Assembly (NCBI GenBank): GCA_963731035.1
Contig: CAVSUY010000022.1
Location: 434,001-498,000, forward strand
Length of the DNA: 64,000 nt
Direction: 5' to 3'
Origin: JAANXG01 sp963731035
GTDB lineage: Bacteria > Pseudomonadota > Gammaproteobacteria > Arenicellales > JAANXG01
Part shown: one piece after another, positions 31,702 to 40,970 of the stretch
Position numbering within the stretch: position 1 is the stretch's first letter
How the letters are laid out: every line of letters begins with the position of its first letter
Notes under the pieces: generated by a model
Databases searched by the model: none
Seen by the model: only the letters and a program-made list of their open reading frames with translations
What the model was told of the DNA's origin: nothing
Program-made: the position numbers and the translations under genes

Positions 31702-32103
31702 TCATGTCGCTCGGGTTCTCATCAGGCTGAGCAGACGATCGGGCATGCTCTTTGGTTTCAACGATACGGGCTCGAGGGATGCGAGGCGGAGGATACCACT
31801 GCACAGCACCTCACCCTTGCGGTGAACGGATTGTTCCAGATCCAGGGTGACCTTGCCCAGCCTGGCGACGGCCAGCGTGACGTCCAGTGAATCGCAGAGC
31901 CTCGCGGGGGCAAGATAGTCCAGCACTGCCCGCCGCAGCACGAACAGTATACCGAAACGCTCCACGACCGTTTGTACGTCGCAACCGCAGTGCCGCAGCC
32001 AGTCCGACCTGCAGCGCTCCATGTATTTCAGGTAATTGGCGTGGTACACGACGCCGGCGGCATCGGTATCTTCGTAGTACACGCGCACCGGAATCGAGAA
32101 CAT
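31702..32103 (-). CDS. ybgC: YbgC acyl-CoA thioesterase
   Basis: A 133-residue hot-dog thioesterase of the 4HBT type. The active-site region RVYYEDTDAAGVVYHANYLKY with its Asp is intact. In E. coli the gene is the first of the tol operon, and the same order holds here. Its cellular substrate is uncertain; short-chain or phospholipid-linked acyl-CoA has been proposed. Confidence 0.94.
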   Translation of the reverse strand: MFSIPVRVYYEDTDAAGVVYHANYLKYMERCRSDWLRHCGCDVQTVVERFGILFVLRRAVLDYLAPARLCDSLDVTLAVARLGKVTLDLEQSVHRKGEVLCSGILRLASLEPVSLKPKSMPDRLLSLMRTRAT

Positions 32104-32147
32104 CGCGCTCTCAGGCAGCGGTCGTCATCGCCGCCGGGAGCAGGCGT

Positions 32148-33188
32148 TCATTTTGCATCGAACAGCTCCGGTTGTCCGCCCGTCACATCGTTCGGCACGC
32201 TCATCCCCAGGTGCTTCCAGGCGTTCCGTGTCGCCATCCGGCCGCGCGGCGTCCGCATCAGGAATCCCTGTTGTATCAGATACGGCTCGATCACGTCCTC
32301 GATGGTTCCGCGCTCCTCCCCGATCGCCGCCGCCAGGCTGTCCACCCCCACCGGGCCGCCGTCGAACTTCTCGATCACCGCCCTCAGCAAGGCGCGGTCC
32401 AGCAGGTCCAGGCCGTGCTCGTCCACCTCCAGCATGTCCAGTGCACCGCGCGCCATGGACTCGGTCAACCGTCCCTCGCCCTTGACCTGCGCAAAATCGC
32501 GCGCCCGCCGCAGCAGCCGGTTGGCAATCCTCGGCGTCCCCCTCGAGCGCTCGGCTATCGCCCGGACTCCGCCCTCGACACAGGGCACGTCGAGAATCCG
32601 TGCCGAGCGGACCACGATCTCGGCGATCTCCTCCCGGTCGTAGAACTCGAGACGGTGGACGATTCCGAACCGGTCGCGCAGCGGGGAGGTCAGCAGGCCG
32701 GCCCTGGTCGTGGCTCCGACCAGTGTGAAGGGGGGCAGGGACAGCTTGACCGATCGCGCAGCCGGGCCCTCTCCGATAACGATGTCGAGCGCGTAGTCCT
32801 CCATCGCCGGATACAGGATCTCCTCCACCACCGGGCTCAAGCGGTGAATCTCGTCCACGAACAGCACGTCATGAGGCTCGAGATTGGTGAGTATCGCCGC
32901 CAGATCACCCGGCCTCTCCAGCACCGGCCCCGATGTCTGGCGTAGCTGAACACCCAGTTCGTTGGCGACGATATGAGCCAGCGTCGTCTTGCCGAGCCCC
33001 GGGGGGCCGAACAACAACACGTGGTCCAGGGCCTCGCCGCGCGCCCGGGCGGCGCTGACGAAGATCTGCAGCTGCTCCCGGATCTTGGGTTGACCCACGA
33101 ACTCGCCAATCCGCCGGGGACGCAGGCTCCGGTCGATGGCGGTTTCCTCGCCGTTCTCAGTGTCCGGCGATACCAGCCGGTCGCTCAC
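32148..33188 (-). CDS. ruvB: Holliday junction helicase motor RuvB
   Basis: A 346-residue AAA+ ATPase. Walker A is GPPGLGKTTLA, Walker B is LFVDEIHRL, sensor region GATTRAGLLTSPLRDRFG, and a winged-helix C-terminus ends the chain (RGRMATRNAWKHLG). Hexamers flank RuvA on a Holliday junction and pump DNA through it. The start overlaps the ruvA stop by four bases (ATGA). Confidence 0.98.
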   Translation of the reverse strand: MSDRLVSPDTENGEETAIDRSLRPRRIGEFVGQPKIREQLQIFVSAARARGEALDHVLLFGPPGLGKTTLAHIVANELGVQLRQTSGPVLERPGDLAAILTNLEPHDVLFVDEIHRLSPVVEEILYPAMEDYALDIVIGEGPAARSVKLSLPPFTLVGATTRAGLLTSPLRDRFGIVHRLEFYDREEIAEIVVRSARILDVPCVEGGVRAIAERSRGTPRIANRLLRRARDFAQVKGEGRLTESMARGALDMLEVDEHGLDLLDRALLRAVIEKFDGGPVGVDSLAAAIGEERGTIEDVIEPYLIQQGFLMRTPRGRMATRNAWKHLGMSVPNDVTGGQPELFDAK

Positions 33189-33790
33189 GGATGGGCTCCC
33201 GCAAGCTGACGCAAGGCCTTTCTTATCAGGTCCTCGCTGCTCAGGCCGTTACTGTCTATATCGCGTATGGCGCGGCTGGCCTCCGCCGGCTTGTAGCCCA
33301 GGGCCATCAGTGCGCCCACGGCGTCTTCTACCGGATTGTCCCGTCGCGCAACCGCCACGGCCGGCGCCTGGCCGCGCTCTTCGATCTGCTTCATAACCCG
33401 GTCGCGCATTTCCACCACCAGGCGCTCGGCGGTCTTGCGGCCGATGCCGGGTACCCGGGTCAATCGGGTGATGTCGTTGTCGGTTACAGCGGCGTAAAAC
33501 TCGGCGGCGGACAAGGTGGACAGTATCGCCAAGGCCACGCGCGGCCCCACGCCGCTGACTTTCAGCAGACTCCGGAATACGTCCCGCTGGGCCAGGTCGC
33601 TGAAGGCAAACAGCAGCTGCGCGTCCTCCCGCACCACCATATGCGTATAGACGGTCACGCTGTCTCCCGTGGGAGGCAGATCGTAAAAGGTGGTCATCGG
33701 GGCATCGAGCTCGTAGCCCACCCCGTGAACGTCGAGAACCAGGGTCGGCGGCCGCTTGTCCAGCAGGGTCCCCTTGAGGTACCCGATCAT
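33185..33790 (-). CDS. ruvA: Holliday junction binding protein RuvA
   Basis: A 201-residue protein that holds the four-way junction. Helix-hairpin-helix motifs are visible as VSGVGPRVALAILS and VPGIGRKTAERLVVEM, and domain III at the C-terminus (VGALMALGYKPAEASRAI) is the RuvB contact. The ATG beginning MIGYLKG is the family start and overlaps the ruvC stop (ATGA). Confidence 0.98.
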   Translation of the reverse strand: MIGYLKGTLLDKRPPTLVLDVHGVGYELDAPMTTFYDLPPTGDSVTVYTHMVVREDAQLLFAFSDLAQRDVFRSLLKVSGVGPRVALAILSTLSAAEFYAAVTDNDITRLTRVPGIGRKTAERLVVEMRDRVMKQIEERGQAPAVAVARRDNPVEDAVGALMALGYKPAEASRAIRDIDSNGLSSEDLIRKALRQLAGAHP

Positions 33791-34302
33791 GGCGATACCC
33801 CGGCCGCCTCGGCGTAGCGCGAGCGGCTGCGGGAATGATTGATGTGGCAGATCGCACACGCCAGGGCGTCAGCGATGTCCGCTTGGGGCGCCGCGCCCAG
33901 CGCCAGCAGCACCCGCACCATGTGTTGGACCTGAGTCTTGTCTGCCCGGCCTCGGCCCACCACCGCCTGTTTTACCTGAAGCGCGCTGTACTCCCGTATG
34001 GAGTCGCACAGTTCACCGCAGGCCACGAGCGCGGCGCCGCGCGCCTGTCCCAGCACCAGCGCCGAGCGGGCGTTGCGGGCGATAAATACCTTCTCGATGG
34101 CGATCGAGTCCGGCTGGTTGCGCTGGATCGCCTGCCGTATCTTGTCACTGATGAACCACAGGCGGGTACCGATGTCGCCGCCTGTCTCCGCCTTGGGAAC
34201 GCGAATGGCTCCACTGTCGATGTGGCACAGACGCGCGCCACGCGCCTCTACCACGCCGTAGCCGGTGATGGCCGACCCGGGATCGATGCCCATTACTCGC
34301 AA
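33787..34302 (-). CDS. ruvC: Holliday junction resolvase RuvC
   Basis: A 171-residue RNase H-fold endonuclease cutting Holliday junctions. Catalytic acids are visible: Asp in GIDPGSAITGYG, Glu in IAIEKVF and Asp residues in QADIADALACAICH. First of the ruvC-ruvA-ruvB set and 8 bases after yebC. It lacks the usual first-codon Met-Thr opening but is full length. Confidence 0.97.
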   Translation of the reverse strand: MRVMGIDPGSAITGYGVVEARGARLCHIDSGAIRVPKAETGGDIGTRLWFISDKIRQAIQRNQPDSIAIEKVFIARNARSALVLGQARGAALVACGELCDSIREYSALQVKQAVVGRGRADKTQVQHMVRVLLALGAAPQADIADALACAICHINHSRSRSRYAEAAGVSP

Positions 34303-34310
34303 GGTTTCGA

Positions 34311-35057
34311 TCAGCCCGCCTCCGCCAGGAGCGCATCCGGAAAATCGGCATTGGAATATACATCCTTGACGTCGTCCAGATCCTCCAGCGCGTCGAGCAG
34401 GGTCAGAACCCTGGCGCCGTCCTCCTCGTCGACTTTGATATCGGCCTGCGCCCGCTGCACGACGTCGGCCCGGTCCGGCTTCAGACCCGCCTCCTCGAGC
34501 GCCTGTCTGACGGTATGGAAGTCGGTCGGGTCGGCGGTGACCTCGATGTAGCCTTCGGGGTCCGTCGTGATGTCGCGCGCACCCGCGTCGGCGGCGGCTT
34601 CCATGATGGCCATCTCGTCGCTTCCCGGCGCAAACGTGATCACACCCAGCGACTCGAAGAGGTACGCCACGGATCCGTCCGTGCCGAGCTTGCCGCCGTG
34701 CTTGCTGAACGCGTGCCGCACCTCGCCGACGGTCCGGTTGCGGTTATCGGTCTGACACTCCACGAGAACCGCAACGCCGCCCTGCGCGTAGCCCTCATAA
34801 CGCACTTCCTCGTAGTCGCTGCCCTCGCCGCCACCCGCGCCGCGCTTGATCGCCCGCTCCACAGCGTCTTTGTTCATGTTGGCGGCAAAAGCCTTGTCCA
34901 TGGCCGTGCGCAGCCGCGGATTGGCGTCCGGATCCTCGCCGCCCTCCCGGGCGGCTACCGTGATTTCACGAATCAAGCGGGTGAAGAGCTTGCCCTTCCT
35001 GGCGTCCTGAGCCGCCTTGCGGAACTTGATATTGGCCCATTTGCTGTGACCTGCCAT
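34311..35057 (-). CDS. yebC: YebC/PmpR family protein
   Basis: A 248-residue three-domain protein opening MAGHSKWANIKFRKAAQDAR, the invariant family start. It also shows RGAGGGEGSDYEEVRYEGYA. YebC-type proteins have been described as DNA-binding regulators and, more recently for some members, as factors that help ribosomes through proline stretches. It is the first gene of the run ending in cpoB, with its own promoter in the 144-base gap upstream. Confidence 0.95.
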   Translation of the reverse strand: MAGHSKWANIKFRKAAQDARKGKLFTRLIREITVAAREGGEDPDANPRLRTAMDKAFAANMNKDAVERAIKRGAGGGEGSDYEEVRYEGYAQGGVAVLVECQTDNRNRTVGEVRHAFSKHGGKLGTDGSVAYLFESLGVITFAPGSDEMAIMEAAADAGARDITTDPEGYIEVTADPTDFHTVRQALEEAGLKPDRADVVQRAQADIKVDEEDGARVLTLLDALEDLDDVKDVYSNADFPDALLAEAG

Positions 35058-35123
35058 GACCGTGCTTCGAATTACCTCCGGGAGTCAGTTGGATCTTGAC
35101 TGCAGGGCGCCCCGCATCGCGAA

Positions 35124-35161
35124 AGTGTAGCATCCGGGACGGATTTCCCCAATATATTGGG
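35124..35161 (-). promoter_or_regulatory. yebC-ruvCAB promoter with overlapping perfect palindrome
   Basis: On the minus strand TTGGGG (35147-35152) and TACACT (35124-35129) are 17 bases apart, with a TG just before the -10. A perfect 14-base palindrome, CCCAATATATTGGG (35148-35161), overlaps the -35 and would let a dimeric regulator block RNA polymerase. The palindrome does not match the LexA box I know for gammaproteobacteria. Confidence 0.5.
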
Positions 35162-35201
35162 ACTCGCGAACGCCGAGATGGAACATGTAGTAGCCACCGG
35201 C

Positions 35202-35642
35202 TTATCCGGGAACGACATCCAGAATCGCCTGGCGGTTGGTCCAGGACCAGACCTGCTCCGCCGCCGCCTCCCGGGACTTCCAGCAGAACGTCGAGTGCTC
35301 GCGGGGATTGAGGTGGATCGGCGGTCGTGCCTCCAATTCCAGGGAGAACAGGTGCTCCCGATTGCGAATCACCCCGGGCGCGAACCGATACCGCCACATT
35401 TCGAGAATCTCGAAGGTGAACTCCCGGTGCCAGTCCTCGATGGCTTCGCCATACTCCAGGCCGGTTTCCTCGCGCAGCTCACGGCGCGCGGCCTGCGCCG
35501 ACGATTCTCCCCACTTCAGGCTCCCGGTGACCGACTGCCAGAAGTCCGGGTGATCGCTGCGCTTCAAAAGCAGCACCTCCCCGGCGACGGTGAATACCAC
35601 GACCAATACCGATTCGGGTCGTTTGAAACGGCTTTCGTCCAC
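35202..35642 (-). CDS. nudB: Dihydroneopterin triphosphate pyrophosphatase NudB
   Basis: A 146-residue cytoplasmic Nudix hydrolase. The Nudix box reads GSLKWGESSAQAARRELREE followed by TGL, matching the consensus. NudB removes pyrophosphate from dihydroneopterin triphosphate in folate synthesis. Identity as NudB rests on the opening KRPESVLVVVFT and on its position between aspS and yebC, as in E. coli and Pseudomonas. Seven bases separate it from aspS. Confidence 0.92.
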   Translation of the reverse strand: MDESRFKRPESVLVVVFTVAGEVLLLKRSDHPDFWQSVTGSLKWGESSAQAARRELREETGLEYGEAIEDWHREFTFEILEMWRYRFAPGVIRNREHLFSLELEARPPIHLNPREHSTFCWKSREAAAEQVWSWTNRQAILDVVPG

Positions 35643-35649
35643 ACCCGCG

Positions 35650-37437
35650 TCAGCCCGAAGATTCCGACGAGGGCTTGCGCCGAAGTCGGATATGCAGTTC
35701 CTTGAGCTGGTCGTCCGACACCTCGCTGGGCGCCTCGGTCATGAGGCAGGAGGCCTTCTGGGTCTTGGGAAAGGCAATCACGTCGCGAATAGATTCGGCA
35801 CCCGCCATCATGGCGGCGATGCGGTCCACCCCGAAGGCTATTCCACCGTGCGGAGGCGCTCCGTATTTGAGGGCGTCCATCAGGAAACCAAACTTCTCCC
35901 GCGCCTGGGCTTCGTCCATATCCAGGACGTCGAAGACCTTCTGCTGCACCTCAGAATGGTGGATACGGATCGACCCTCCACCGATTTCCACGCCGTTGAG
36001 GGTCATGTCGTAGGCACGCGACAGAGTGCCGCCGGGATCAGTCCCCAGGAATTCGATATGGTCAGTCTTGGGGGCTGTGAAAGGATGATGCAGCGAGTAC
36101 CACCGTTTCGTCTCCCGGTCGTACTCGAACATGGGAAAGTCCACCACCCAGCAGGGCCGCCAGCCAGGCTCCACCAGACCGAGATCGTTGCCCAGGCTCA
36201 CGCGCAGTGCCCCGAGCACGGCGTTGACCACCGGGGCCTCGTCGGCGCCGAAGAATACGAGATCACCGGCGTCCACCGCCGTTCGCGTAACGAGTTGCTC
36301 GATTACCTCGTCCGGCAGGAACTTCAGGATGGGCGACTGCAATCCGTCCCGGCCACCGGCGGGGTCGTTCACCTTTATATACGCGAGTCCCTTGGCGCCG
36401 AACTGCTTGACGTACTCCGTGTAGCCGTCGATCTGCTGACGTGTGAGTGATCCACCGCGGGGCACGCGCATGGCGGCTACTCGTCCCGATGCAGAGTTCG
36501 CCGGCCCCGCGAATACCTTGAACTCCACGGATTTCATCAGATCAGCAACGTCGGTCAGTTCCAAGGGCACGCGCAGATCGGGACGGTCGGAGCCGAACCG
36601 GGTCATCGCCTCGCTGTATGTCATGATGGGGAATGGATCCGGCAGGTCCGCGTCCAGTACGTTCTTGAACAGGCTTCGTATCATGGTTTCCATCATGGCC
36701 ATGATGTGATCCTCGTCCAGAAACGATGTCTCGATGTCGAGTTGGGTGAACTCCGGTTGCCGGTCTGCCCTGAGGTCCTCGTCGCGGAAGCAACGCGCAA
36801 TCTGGTAGTACCGCTCGAAGCCCGACACCATGAGGATCTGCTTGAACAGCTGCGGCGACTGGGGTAGGGCGAAGAACTGCCCGGGATGGGTGCGGCTGGG
36901 AACCAGGTAGTCGCGGGCGCCCTCCGGGGTGGAACGAGTGAGTATCGGGGTTTCGATTTCCACGAAGTCCCGGTCATCGAGAAACGCGCGCAGGTATTTG
37001 ATCACCCGGTGGCGGAGTCGCAGATTGCGCTGCATGGATTCGCGGCGCAGGTCGAGATACCGGTGCTTGAGACGTACCGCTTCGCCGACGTCCTCCTCGT
37101 CGAGCTGAAACGGCAGGGCTTCAGCTCGGTTCAAGATCGACACGTCGTGGGCGTACAGCTCCACTTTACCGGTGGCCAGCGCCGGGTTCTCGGTTCCCTC
37201 CGGGCGCCGGCGTATGCGGCCGCGCACCTGCAGGACGAACTCACTGCGCACCCGGTTCGCAGTCTCGAATGCAGACTTCTCGTCGGGATCGGCTACCACT
37301 TGCAGCAGACCAGTGCGGTCACGCAGGTCTATGAAAATTACCCCGCCATGGTCGCGGCGCCGCTGCGCCCAGCCGCAGACCGTGACCGTCTGGTCGATCA
37401 ATGACTCATCAATTGCTACGCATTCGTGGCTGCGCAT
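35650..37437 (-). CDS. aspS: Aspartyl-tRNA synthetase, probably non-discriminating
   Basis: A 595-residue class II synthetase of the bacterial type with an anticodon OB-fold (1-105), catalytic core and inserted GAD domain (about 290-420). Class II motifs include FRDEDLRADRQPEFTQLDIE (motif 2) and GGIAFGVDRIAAMM (motif 3). In the anticodon domain the sequence RRRDHGGVIF has His30 where E. coli has Leu (RRRDLGS). That His marks AspRS enzymes that also charge tRNA-Asn, as in Pseudomonas aeruginosa; such cells need GatCAB to convert Asp to Asn. The ATG MRSHECV is the family start; the frame continues upstream without merit. Confidence 0.96.
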   Translation of the reverse strand: MRSHECVAIDESLIDQTVTVCGWAQRRRDHGGVIFIDLRDRTGLLQVVADPDEKSAFETANRVRSEFVLQVRGRIRRRPEGTENPALATGKVELYAHDVSILNRAEALPFQLDEEDVGEAVRLKHRYLDLRRESMQRNLRLRHRVIKYLRAFLDDRDFVEIETPILTRSTPEGARDYLVPSRTHPGQFFALPQSPQLFKQILMVSGFERYYQIARCFRDEDLRADRQPEFTQLDIETSFLDEDHIMAMMETMIRSLFKNVLDADLPDPFPIMTYSEAMTRFGSDRPDLRVPLELTDVADLMKSVEFKVFAGPANSASGRVAAMRVPRGGSLTRQQIDGYTEYVKQFGAKGLAYIKVNDPAGGRDGLQSPILKFLPDEVIEQLVTRTAVDAGDLVFFGADEAPVVNAVLGALRVSLGNDLGLVEPGWRPCWVVDFPMFEYDRETKRWYSLHHPFTAPKTDHIEFLGTDPGGTLSRAYDMTLNGVEIGGGSIRIHHSEVQQKVFDVLDMDEAQAREKFGFLMDALKYGAPPHGGIAFGVDRIAAMMAGAESIRDVIAFPKTQKASCLMTEAPSEVSDDQLKELHIRLRRKPSSESSG

Positions 37438-37528
37438 GAATATTGGACCCGATTGCCTGCTGAGTTCAGCGATTGTGTAATGGACACCGGCGACATCCGC
37501 GCGGGGGATACCCGCGAAGTGCGCGGAA

Positions 37529-37891
37529 TCAGTCGTCTTTGGCGGTGGAAGCCGGCGATTTCGAGGCGTCGCCGGACGAGGTGGTTTTGGCTTCGCTCCC
37601 GGACTTGGCCGACTCCTTCTTGTCATCGCTTCCGCCGTCCTTTCCCGCGTCGGCCGCTCCGCTCTTGCCGTCTCCTTCCTTGGCCGCCGCCGACTTGGCC
37701 TGCTTACCGCTGTTCTTGAAGTCCGTCTCGTACCAGCCGGTCCCTTTCAGCTTGAACGCCGGCGCCGTGAGGCGTTTGCGCAGGCCGGGCTTGCCGCAGG
37801 CCGGACACTCCGTCAACGGGTCGTCGCTGATCTTCTGCAGCGCGTCGAATTCGTGGCCGCACTCGGTGCAGACATACGCGTAAATGGGCAT
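37529..37891 (-). CDS. FmdB-family zinc ribbon protein
   Basis: A 120-residue protein. The N-terminal 45 residues form the FmdB/CxxC zinc ribbon, MPIYAYVCTECGHEFDALQK, then CPACGKPGLRKRL. The rest is a low-complexity, Lys/Ser/Ala/Asp-rich tail of about 70 residues. FmdB was named as a putative regulator of an amidase gene, but the role is unclear. It often lies just before aspS, as here. A -10-like TATAAT lies at 37961-37966, about 70 bases upstream. Confidence 0.88.
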   Translation of the reverse strand: MPIYAYVCTECGHEFDALQKISDDPLTECPACGKPGLRKRLTAPAFKLKGTGWYETDFKNSGKQAKSAAAKEGDGKSGAADAGKDGGSDDKKESAKSGSEAKTTSSGDASKSPASTAKDD

Positions 37892-38078
37892 CTTCAGCCA
37901 CCTCTAAGGAAATCAACAGCCGGCCCGTAGGCGCCGCGGGCACGGCGGGAAAAACCGCGAATTATACTGGCACGAAGGCACGATGTGCATCGCCCGAGGG
38001 GCCCCGGCTCCTGCTTCGGCCGTGGCACCCGGGTCCGCGGTTCCGCCGGGCGCCCTGCCAGTATCCCGTCCTATCCCG

Positions 38079-39425
38079 CTAAGAACCCGCGATAGTGATA
38101 CCGTCGATAAGCACGGAACCGCTGCGCAGGTTGCCGCGCGCATCCAGGTCCGAGCCCACATGCGCGATCCTTCTGTACATATCCTTGAGATTCCCCGCGA
38201 TTGTGATCTCCTCCACGGGATACTGGATCTGTCCTTCCTCGACCCAGAAGCCCGCCGCGCCGCGGGAATAGTCGCCGGTGACCGTGTTCACCCCATGACC
38301 GATCAGCTCGGTGACCAGCAGCCCGCTACCCATTTCCCGCAGCAGGGCATCTAAATCCAGCCTTCCGGACTCCACGGTGAGGTTGTGGACACCCCCGGCG
38401 TTTCCGGTGCTCTTCATCTGCAGCTTACGTCCGGAGTACGAGTCGAGAACGTAGCCGCGGAGAATACCGTCGCTCACCAGGTCCCTGGCCCGGGTCTGCA
38501 CGCCTTCGCTGTCGTAGGCGGTACTGCCAGCCCCGCGCGGGAGCCGCGGCTGTTCATGGATGCGGATGCCCGGGGAAAAGACCTGCTCATCCAGCTGGTC
38601 CAGAAGGAAGGAGGCGTGGCGATACAGGCTTGCGCCGCGCAAGGCCCCGACCAGGTGGCCCAGCAGGCTGGTGGCGACGGGTGCCTCGAAGATCACCGGA
38701 CTCTGGCGCGTCGCGATCCGTCGTCCGCCGAGACGGCGGACCGCTCGCTGCGCCGCGAGACGCCCTATGCGCTCGGCAGGCTCGAGGTCCTCGGCGTGGC
38801 GGGCCGTGGTGTACCAGTAGTCCCGCTGCATGTTCCCATCCTGCTTGCCCAGGACGACGCAGCTTACCGTATGCCGGGACCCCCTGGCGTCGCCGACGAA
38901 GCCCAGGCTGTTGGCATATACCTCGCGGCCCGAATGCGTGGATACGGTGGCTCCTTCGGAGTTGACAATACGGCTGTCCTCGCCCCGGGCCACCTGCTCG
39001 CACAGGGTCGCCATCTCTATCGCCTGCCCGACCTCGAGTTGCCACGGCGCATAGAGATCCAGGTCGGGGAACTCCTTGGCCAGCAGCTCCGGGTCCGCCA
39101 GTCCCGCACAGGGATCCTCGGCGGTATAACGGGCGATGGAGCAAGCCGCCTGTACGGTGTCTTCCAGCGCCGCCGGGGAAAAATCCGACGTGCTGGCGGA
39201 GCCCGAGCGGTGCCCGAAGAACACGGTCACGGCCAGCGACTTGTCACGATTGTGCTCCACGGTCTCCACTTCACCCAGGCGCACCGTCGCCGAGAAGCCG
39301 TCGGATTCGTCCACAGCGACTTCCGCCTCGCTCGCGCCCCTGCGTCGCGCGAGGGCCAGCGCGTCGCCGGCAAGCTCGCGTAGATCAATGTTCGATGAGT
39401 CCCGCAGCACCGGAGCCTGGGTCAT
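38079..39425 (-). CDS. pmbA: PmbA/TldE, non-catalytic partner of the TldD-TldE protease
   Basis: A 448-residue PmbA/TldE protein. It shows the shared fold (HEVYANSLGF-like SGREVYANSLGFVG, SYSGRKLQMKSTGNAGGVHN) but lacks the HExxxH zinc motif, as TldE should. TldD and TldE form a heterodimer that trims unfolded or leader peptides, for example in microcin B17 maturation. Its start overlaps the tldD stop (ATGA), so the two are made together. Confidence 0.95.
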   Translation of the reverse strand: MTQAPVLRDSSNIDLRELAGDALALARRRGASEAEVAVDESDGFSATVRLGEVETVEHNRDKSLAVTVFFGHRSGSASTSDFSPAALEDTVQAACSIARYTAEDPCAGLADPELLAKEFPDLDLYAPWQLEVGQAIEMATLCEQVARGEDSRIVNSEGATVSTHSGREVYANSLGFVGDARGSRHTVSCVVLGKQDGNMQRDYWYTTARHAEDLEPAERIGRLAAQRAVRRLGGRRIATRQSPVIFEAPVATSLLGHLVGALRGASLYRHASFLLDQLDEQVFSPGIRIHEQPRLPRGAGSTAYDSEGVQTRARDLVSDGILRGYVLDSYSGRKLQMKSTGNAGGVHNLTVESGRLDLDALLREMGSGLLVTELIGHGVNTVTGDYSRGAAGFWVEEGQIQYPVEEITIAGNLKDMYRRIAHVGSDLDARGNLRSGSVLIDGITIAGS

Positions 39426-40867
39426 ACCTGCACCCCGCCCACCGTCAGCTCGTTCACCAGCAGGGTCGGCTGCCCCACGCCGACCGGAACGGCCTGGCCT
39501 TCCTTACCGCAGGTGCCGACGCCGGTATCCAGCTCCAGGTCGTTGCCCACCATGGACACCCGGGTCAAGACGTCGGGTCCGTTGCCGATCAGAGTGGCGC
39601 CCCGCACCGGCCTGGTGACCTTGCCGTTCTCGATGAGATAAGCCTCGCTGGCGGAGAACACGAACTTCCCGGAGGTGATATCGACCTGGCCGCCACCGAA
39701 GTTGACCGCATACAGACCCTTGTCCACCGACTGGATGATCTCCTCCGGCGCGTACTTGCCGGCCAGCATGTAGGTGTTGGTCATACGCGGCATCGGCAGG
39801 TGCGCATAGGATTCCCGCCTGCCGTTGCCGGTGGGCGGGGTGCCGGTGAGGCGCGCATTCAGGGTATCCTGCATGTAGGTCTTCAATATGCCGTTCTCGA
39901 TCAGAACGTTGTTCCGGGTGGGAGTGCCTTCGTCGTCCACCGTCAGGGACCCGCGACGGTTCGCCAGAGTGCCGTTGTCCACCACGGTGCATTGGGGGTC
40001 GGCGACGCGCTCGCCGATCCGTCCGGAGAACGCGGAAGTGCCCTTGCGATTGAAATCCCCTTCCAGTCCATGGCCGATGGCCTCATGCAGCAGGACCCCC
40101 GGCCACCCTGGTCCCAGCACCACGGTCATGGTGCCCGCGGGCGCATCCACCGCGTCCAGGTTCACCAGCGCCTGGCGTACGGCCTCGCGCGCATAGCCGA
40201 ACGCCAGCTCATCGCTGAAGTACCGATAGTCCCAACGGCCGCCGCCGCCGGCACTGCCCTGCTCGCGCCGACCCTTGTGCTCCGCTATCACGGTCACGTT
40301 CAACCGCACCAGCGGGCGTACGTCGCTCACCAGCCGGCCATCGCTGCGCACGACCATTACCACCTCGCGGACCCCGGAAAGCGAGGCGATGACTTCTTTG
40401 ACCCGCGGGTCCTGCCTGCGGGCTTCGGCCTCCACCCGTTCCAGCAACGCCACCTTGGCGGCGTCCTCCAGCGACGTGACCGGATCGATGCCGGCGTAAA
40501 GGGGGGATGCCGGGACGGCGTCGCGGCCCGGCACCAGTGCAGATTCGCTGCGGCCCGACAGGGCGATGGCGCCAGCGACGTCGGCCGCTTCCGTCAAGGC
40601 CGCGAGCTGCAGCTCGTCCGAGTAGGAAAAACCGGTCTTCTCCCCGGAATTGACGCGCACGCCGACGCCCTGCTCGATGCTGTGACTGCCGTTCTTGACC
40701 CGCCCTTCCTCGAGCACCCACGATTCGTGGCGCGCGTACTGGAAGTACATGTCTGCGTAGTCGATAGCCGGATGGGCGAGACGTCCGAGAACGCGATCGA
40801 GATCCGACTCACTGAGGCCGCCGGGCTCCAGCAGCGTCTGCTTCGCCAACACCAAAGAATCTGTCAA
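39422..40867 (-). CDS. tldD: TldD metalloprotease subunit
   Basis: A 481-residue zinc protease. The HExxxH motif is in LLHEAIGHGLEGDFN, and the C-terminal GKFVFSASEAYLIENGKVT is typical. With PmbA it forms the TldD-TldE protease in the cytoplasm. In Pseudomonas and E. coli the yjgA/darP gene lies close by; here tldD and pmbA touch directly. It follows the nitrilase-family gene by 103 bases. Confidence 0.96.
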   Translation of the reverse strand: MTDSLVLAKQTLLEPGGLSESDLDRVLGRLAHPAIDYADMYFQYARHESWVLEEGRVKNGSHSIEQGVGVRVNSGEKTGFSYSDELQLAALTEAADVAGAIALSGRSESALVPGRDAVPASPLYAGIDPVTSLEDAAKVALLERVEAEARRQDPRVKEVIASLSGVREVVMVVRSDGRLVSDVRPLVRLNVTVIAEHKGRREQGSAGGGGRWDYRYFSDELAFGYAREAVRQALVNLDAVDAPAGTMTVVLGPGWPGVLLHEAIGHGLEGDFNRKGTSAFSGRIGERVADPQCTVVDNGTLANRRGSLTVDDEGTPTRNNVLIENGILKTYMQDTLNARLTGTPPTGNGRRESYAHLPMPRMTNTYMLAGKYAPEEIIQSVDKGLYAVNFGGGQVDITSGKFVFSASEAYLIENGKVTRPVRGATLIGNGPDVLTRVSMVGNDLELDTGVGTCGKEGQAVPVGVGQPTLLVNELTVGGVQV

Positions 40868-40970
40868 GTAGTCCTCCCGAGTCTAGCCTCGGCTTTAAGT
40901 CTGTTGATCGGTGGGCTCCGCCTGCCAGCATCCGGAAACCAGCCTGCGACGCCCCTACTGGCCCGGTCCG

